A DNA stretch of 7,045 nt from CAYLZO01 sp964387775 (lineage in GTDB: Bacteria > Chloroflexota > Anaerolineae > JAAYZQ01). Where the stretch lies: assembly GCA_964387775.1 (NCBI GenBank), contig CAYLZO010000258.1:1-7045 (forward strand). Reading direction: 5' to 3'. The notes beneath the pieces were generated by a model that ran no database searches, was not told the DNA's origin, and was given only the letters and a program-made list of their open reading frames with translations. The translations under genes were made by a program, and so were the position numbers. Within the stretch, counting starts at the first letter, position 1. Each line of letters starts with the position of its first letter. This document shows, piece by piece, positions 5,843 through 7,045 of this stretch.

Positions 5843-7045
5843 CTAGCGCCTGACCTTCTTGAAGGTCAGCAAAAAGTTGGTGTGAATCGTAAAGGCCGGC
5901 TGGTCGGCGGTGCCCATGCCCAGGCCGACGATGGTGTCGCTGGGCATCCCGGCGACGCTGACCGCGTAGGAGCCGAGGGTGTTGTACATCGGGAAATTGG
6001 CCGGATATTCGTAGGAAGGCTTGTCCTCGGTGACGACGGTCAAGCTGCCGCTCTCCCAGCGGACCTCGACCGGCTGGCCCACGATCCGCCCGCCGTTCTC
6101 GTCCAGGACCTCGATGTAGATGGTGTGGTCGTTGCCCGACTCCTCTTTGTTCTGCCACTGAGCCTTCACCAGGCGCCAATAGAACTGCCCCGGCGTGACC
6201 TGGGGCTCGGCGACGACGATGCCCATGGCGTCGAGTCGCGGGTCCCACTCGCGGGGCGGAAGCTGTTTGGGCGCCGGCTTGGGCGTGGCCGTCGGCTTGG
6301 GCGCCGCCGGCTTGGCCGCAGCAGCAGCCGGGGCCGGCGTGTCGGTGGGTGGCACCGGTGTCGGCGTCGGCGGCAGCGGCGTGTCGGTGGCCGGCAGGGG
6401 CGTGTTGGTCACGACGATGATGTAGGGCGTGGGCGTCGGCGGATCGGAAGGCGGCTGATCCTCGACCTCTCCTTCCAATGCTGCGGGCTCGGCCACAAAC
6501 TCGGCGGCAGGCTCCGGCGCTGCCTCCTCGATCGCGGGTGATTCCGCCTGAAAGATGCGCGACTGGACCTCGACAGAGGGCTGTGCCTCGGCCGCCGGCG
6601 GAACCGGGGTTTCGGTCGGCGGGACCGACTCTGCCGTGGGCGCAGCCGTGTCTACGAGCTGCACAAAGGCGACGGCGCCCCGCAGATCCTCCACGTCCTT
6701 GGCCGCCAGGGTCGAGATCAAGATGGCCGGTGCGGCGATGCCCAGCAGCCAGACCAGCAAGACGGTGATGGCCACCAGGCGCCATTTGGCCCCCGGGCTT
6801 AACGAGCTGAACCAGGCGACCACCTCGTCGAATCCACGAACCATGCCGGCCGTCACCCCCTGCACCAGCCCCGGCCCGGCAGGGGCCGCTTCTGGTTTCG
6901 GGCGTTTGGGCGCGGCCTTGGCCGGCCGGGTGACGGGCCTGGGTCTGGGTGCAGCTTCGGTGCGAGCCAGGGGTTGGGTCGGGGTCGCTGCGGGGGCCGG
7001 TGCCGGCTTGGTGGAACGGCTGATAAACCGTTCGTCGGTGCTGCG
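5843..7045 (-). CDS. Single-pass membrane protein with Pro/Thr-rich linker and C-terminal beta-rich domain (5' end outside window)
   Basis: The frame is open from the stop at 5843 to the right edge (400 codons), so the gene is probably partial. The first 60 codons in the window encode a Pro/Ala/Lys/Arg-rich low-complexity tail with motifs such as KPAPAPA and PRPRP. Counting from the GTG at 6865, an amphipathic stretch and one transmembrane segment (about 28-53) follow. A long acidic then Pro/Thr/Ala-rich linker (about 73-203, with PTPTP repeats) comes next. The last 135 residues form a beta-rich domain beginning near WDPRL and containing YWRLVKAQW, IYIEVLDENG and GQPVEVRW. The domain resembles Ig-like or carbohydrate-binding beta-sandwiches, but I cannot name a family. 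Topology should be N-in, C-out, like the GH protein. ATG 6844, preceded at 8 nt by AGGGGGTGA (6853-6861), is a serious alternative start giving 333 residues. Function unknown; a cell-surface role is inferred. A strong terminator follows it. Confidence 0.75.
   Translation of the reverse strand, partial: RSTDERFISRSTKPAPAPAATPTQPLARTEAAPRPRPVTRPAKAAPKRPKPEAAPAGPGLVQGVTAGMVRGFDEVVAWFSSLSPGAKWRLVAITVLLVWLLGIAAPAILISTLAAKDVEDLRGAVAFVQLVDTAAPTAESVPPTETPVPPAAEAQPSVEVQSRIFQAESPAIEEAAPEPAAEFVAEPAALEGEVEDQPPSDPPTPTPYIIVVTNTPLPATDTPLPPTPTPVPPTDTPAPAAAAAKPAAPKPTATPKPAPKQLPPREWDPRLDAMGIVVAEPQVTPGQFYWRLVKAQWQNKEESGNDHTIYIEVLDENGGRIVGQPVEVRWESGSLTVVTEDKPSYEYPANFPMYNTLGSYAVSVAGMPSDTIVGLGMGTADQPAFTIHTNFLLTFKKVRR

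Noticed and set aside
5676..6785. An upstream extension of the DUF5666-like gene to 732 codons
   Set aside because: It overlaps the neighbouring membrane protein gene in another frame on the same strand, runs through its terminator, and gives a low-complexity translation; the signal peptide and strong ribosome binding site place the start at 5675.

Overview
The window looks like chromosomal DNA from a high-GC bacterium, most likely a member of the Chloroflexota (Anaerolineae/Caldilineae type). This is inferred from three things: Thr/Pro-rich 'TPTPxPT' linkers after single membrane anchors, a GT-C glycosyltransferase carrying tandem extracytoplasmic beta-sandwich repeats, and a multi-copy DUF5666-like exported protein. 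No rRNA, tRNA, CRISPR array, transposase or phage gene is visible.

Layout. Positions 1-216 are a non-coding leader region. It holds a near-consensus sigma70 promoter (TTGACC, 17-nt spacer, TATAAT), a perfect 19-bp palindrome with a 3-nt loop in the predicted 5' leader, and a purine-rich ribosome binding site. A two-gene plus-strand operon follows. The first gene encodes a membrane-anchored clan GH-A glycoside hydrolase-like protein (217-1602). Thirteen bases later comes a large polytopic GT-C/PMT-type glycosyltransferase with a long extracytoplasmic C-terminal half (1616-4546). A nested inverted repeat fills the 40-bp gap between this operon and the convergent minus-strand genes.

The minus strand carries two genes. 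An exported protein with four tandem DUF5666-like repeats lies at 4587-5675. Upstream of it in transcription order is a gene running off the right edge (5843-7045). That gene encodes a single-pass membrane protein with a Pro/Ala/Lys-rich cytoplasmic tail, a long Pro/Thr/Ala-rich outer linker and a C-terminal beta-rich domain. A good intrinsic terminator separates these two genes, so the DUF5666 gene probably has its own promoter.

All four products are predicted to sit in, or be exported across, the cytoplasmic membrane. A shared role in making, trimming or organising a surface glycan is a reasonable inference, but the sequence does not prove it. I see ordinary envelope genes rather than a clearly new system. 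The most unusual DNA feature is the perfect palindrome in the operon leader.
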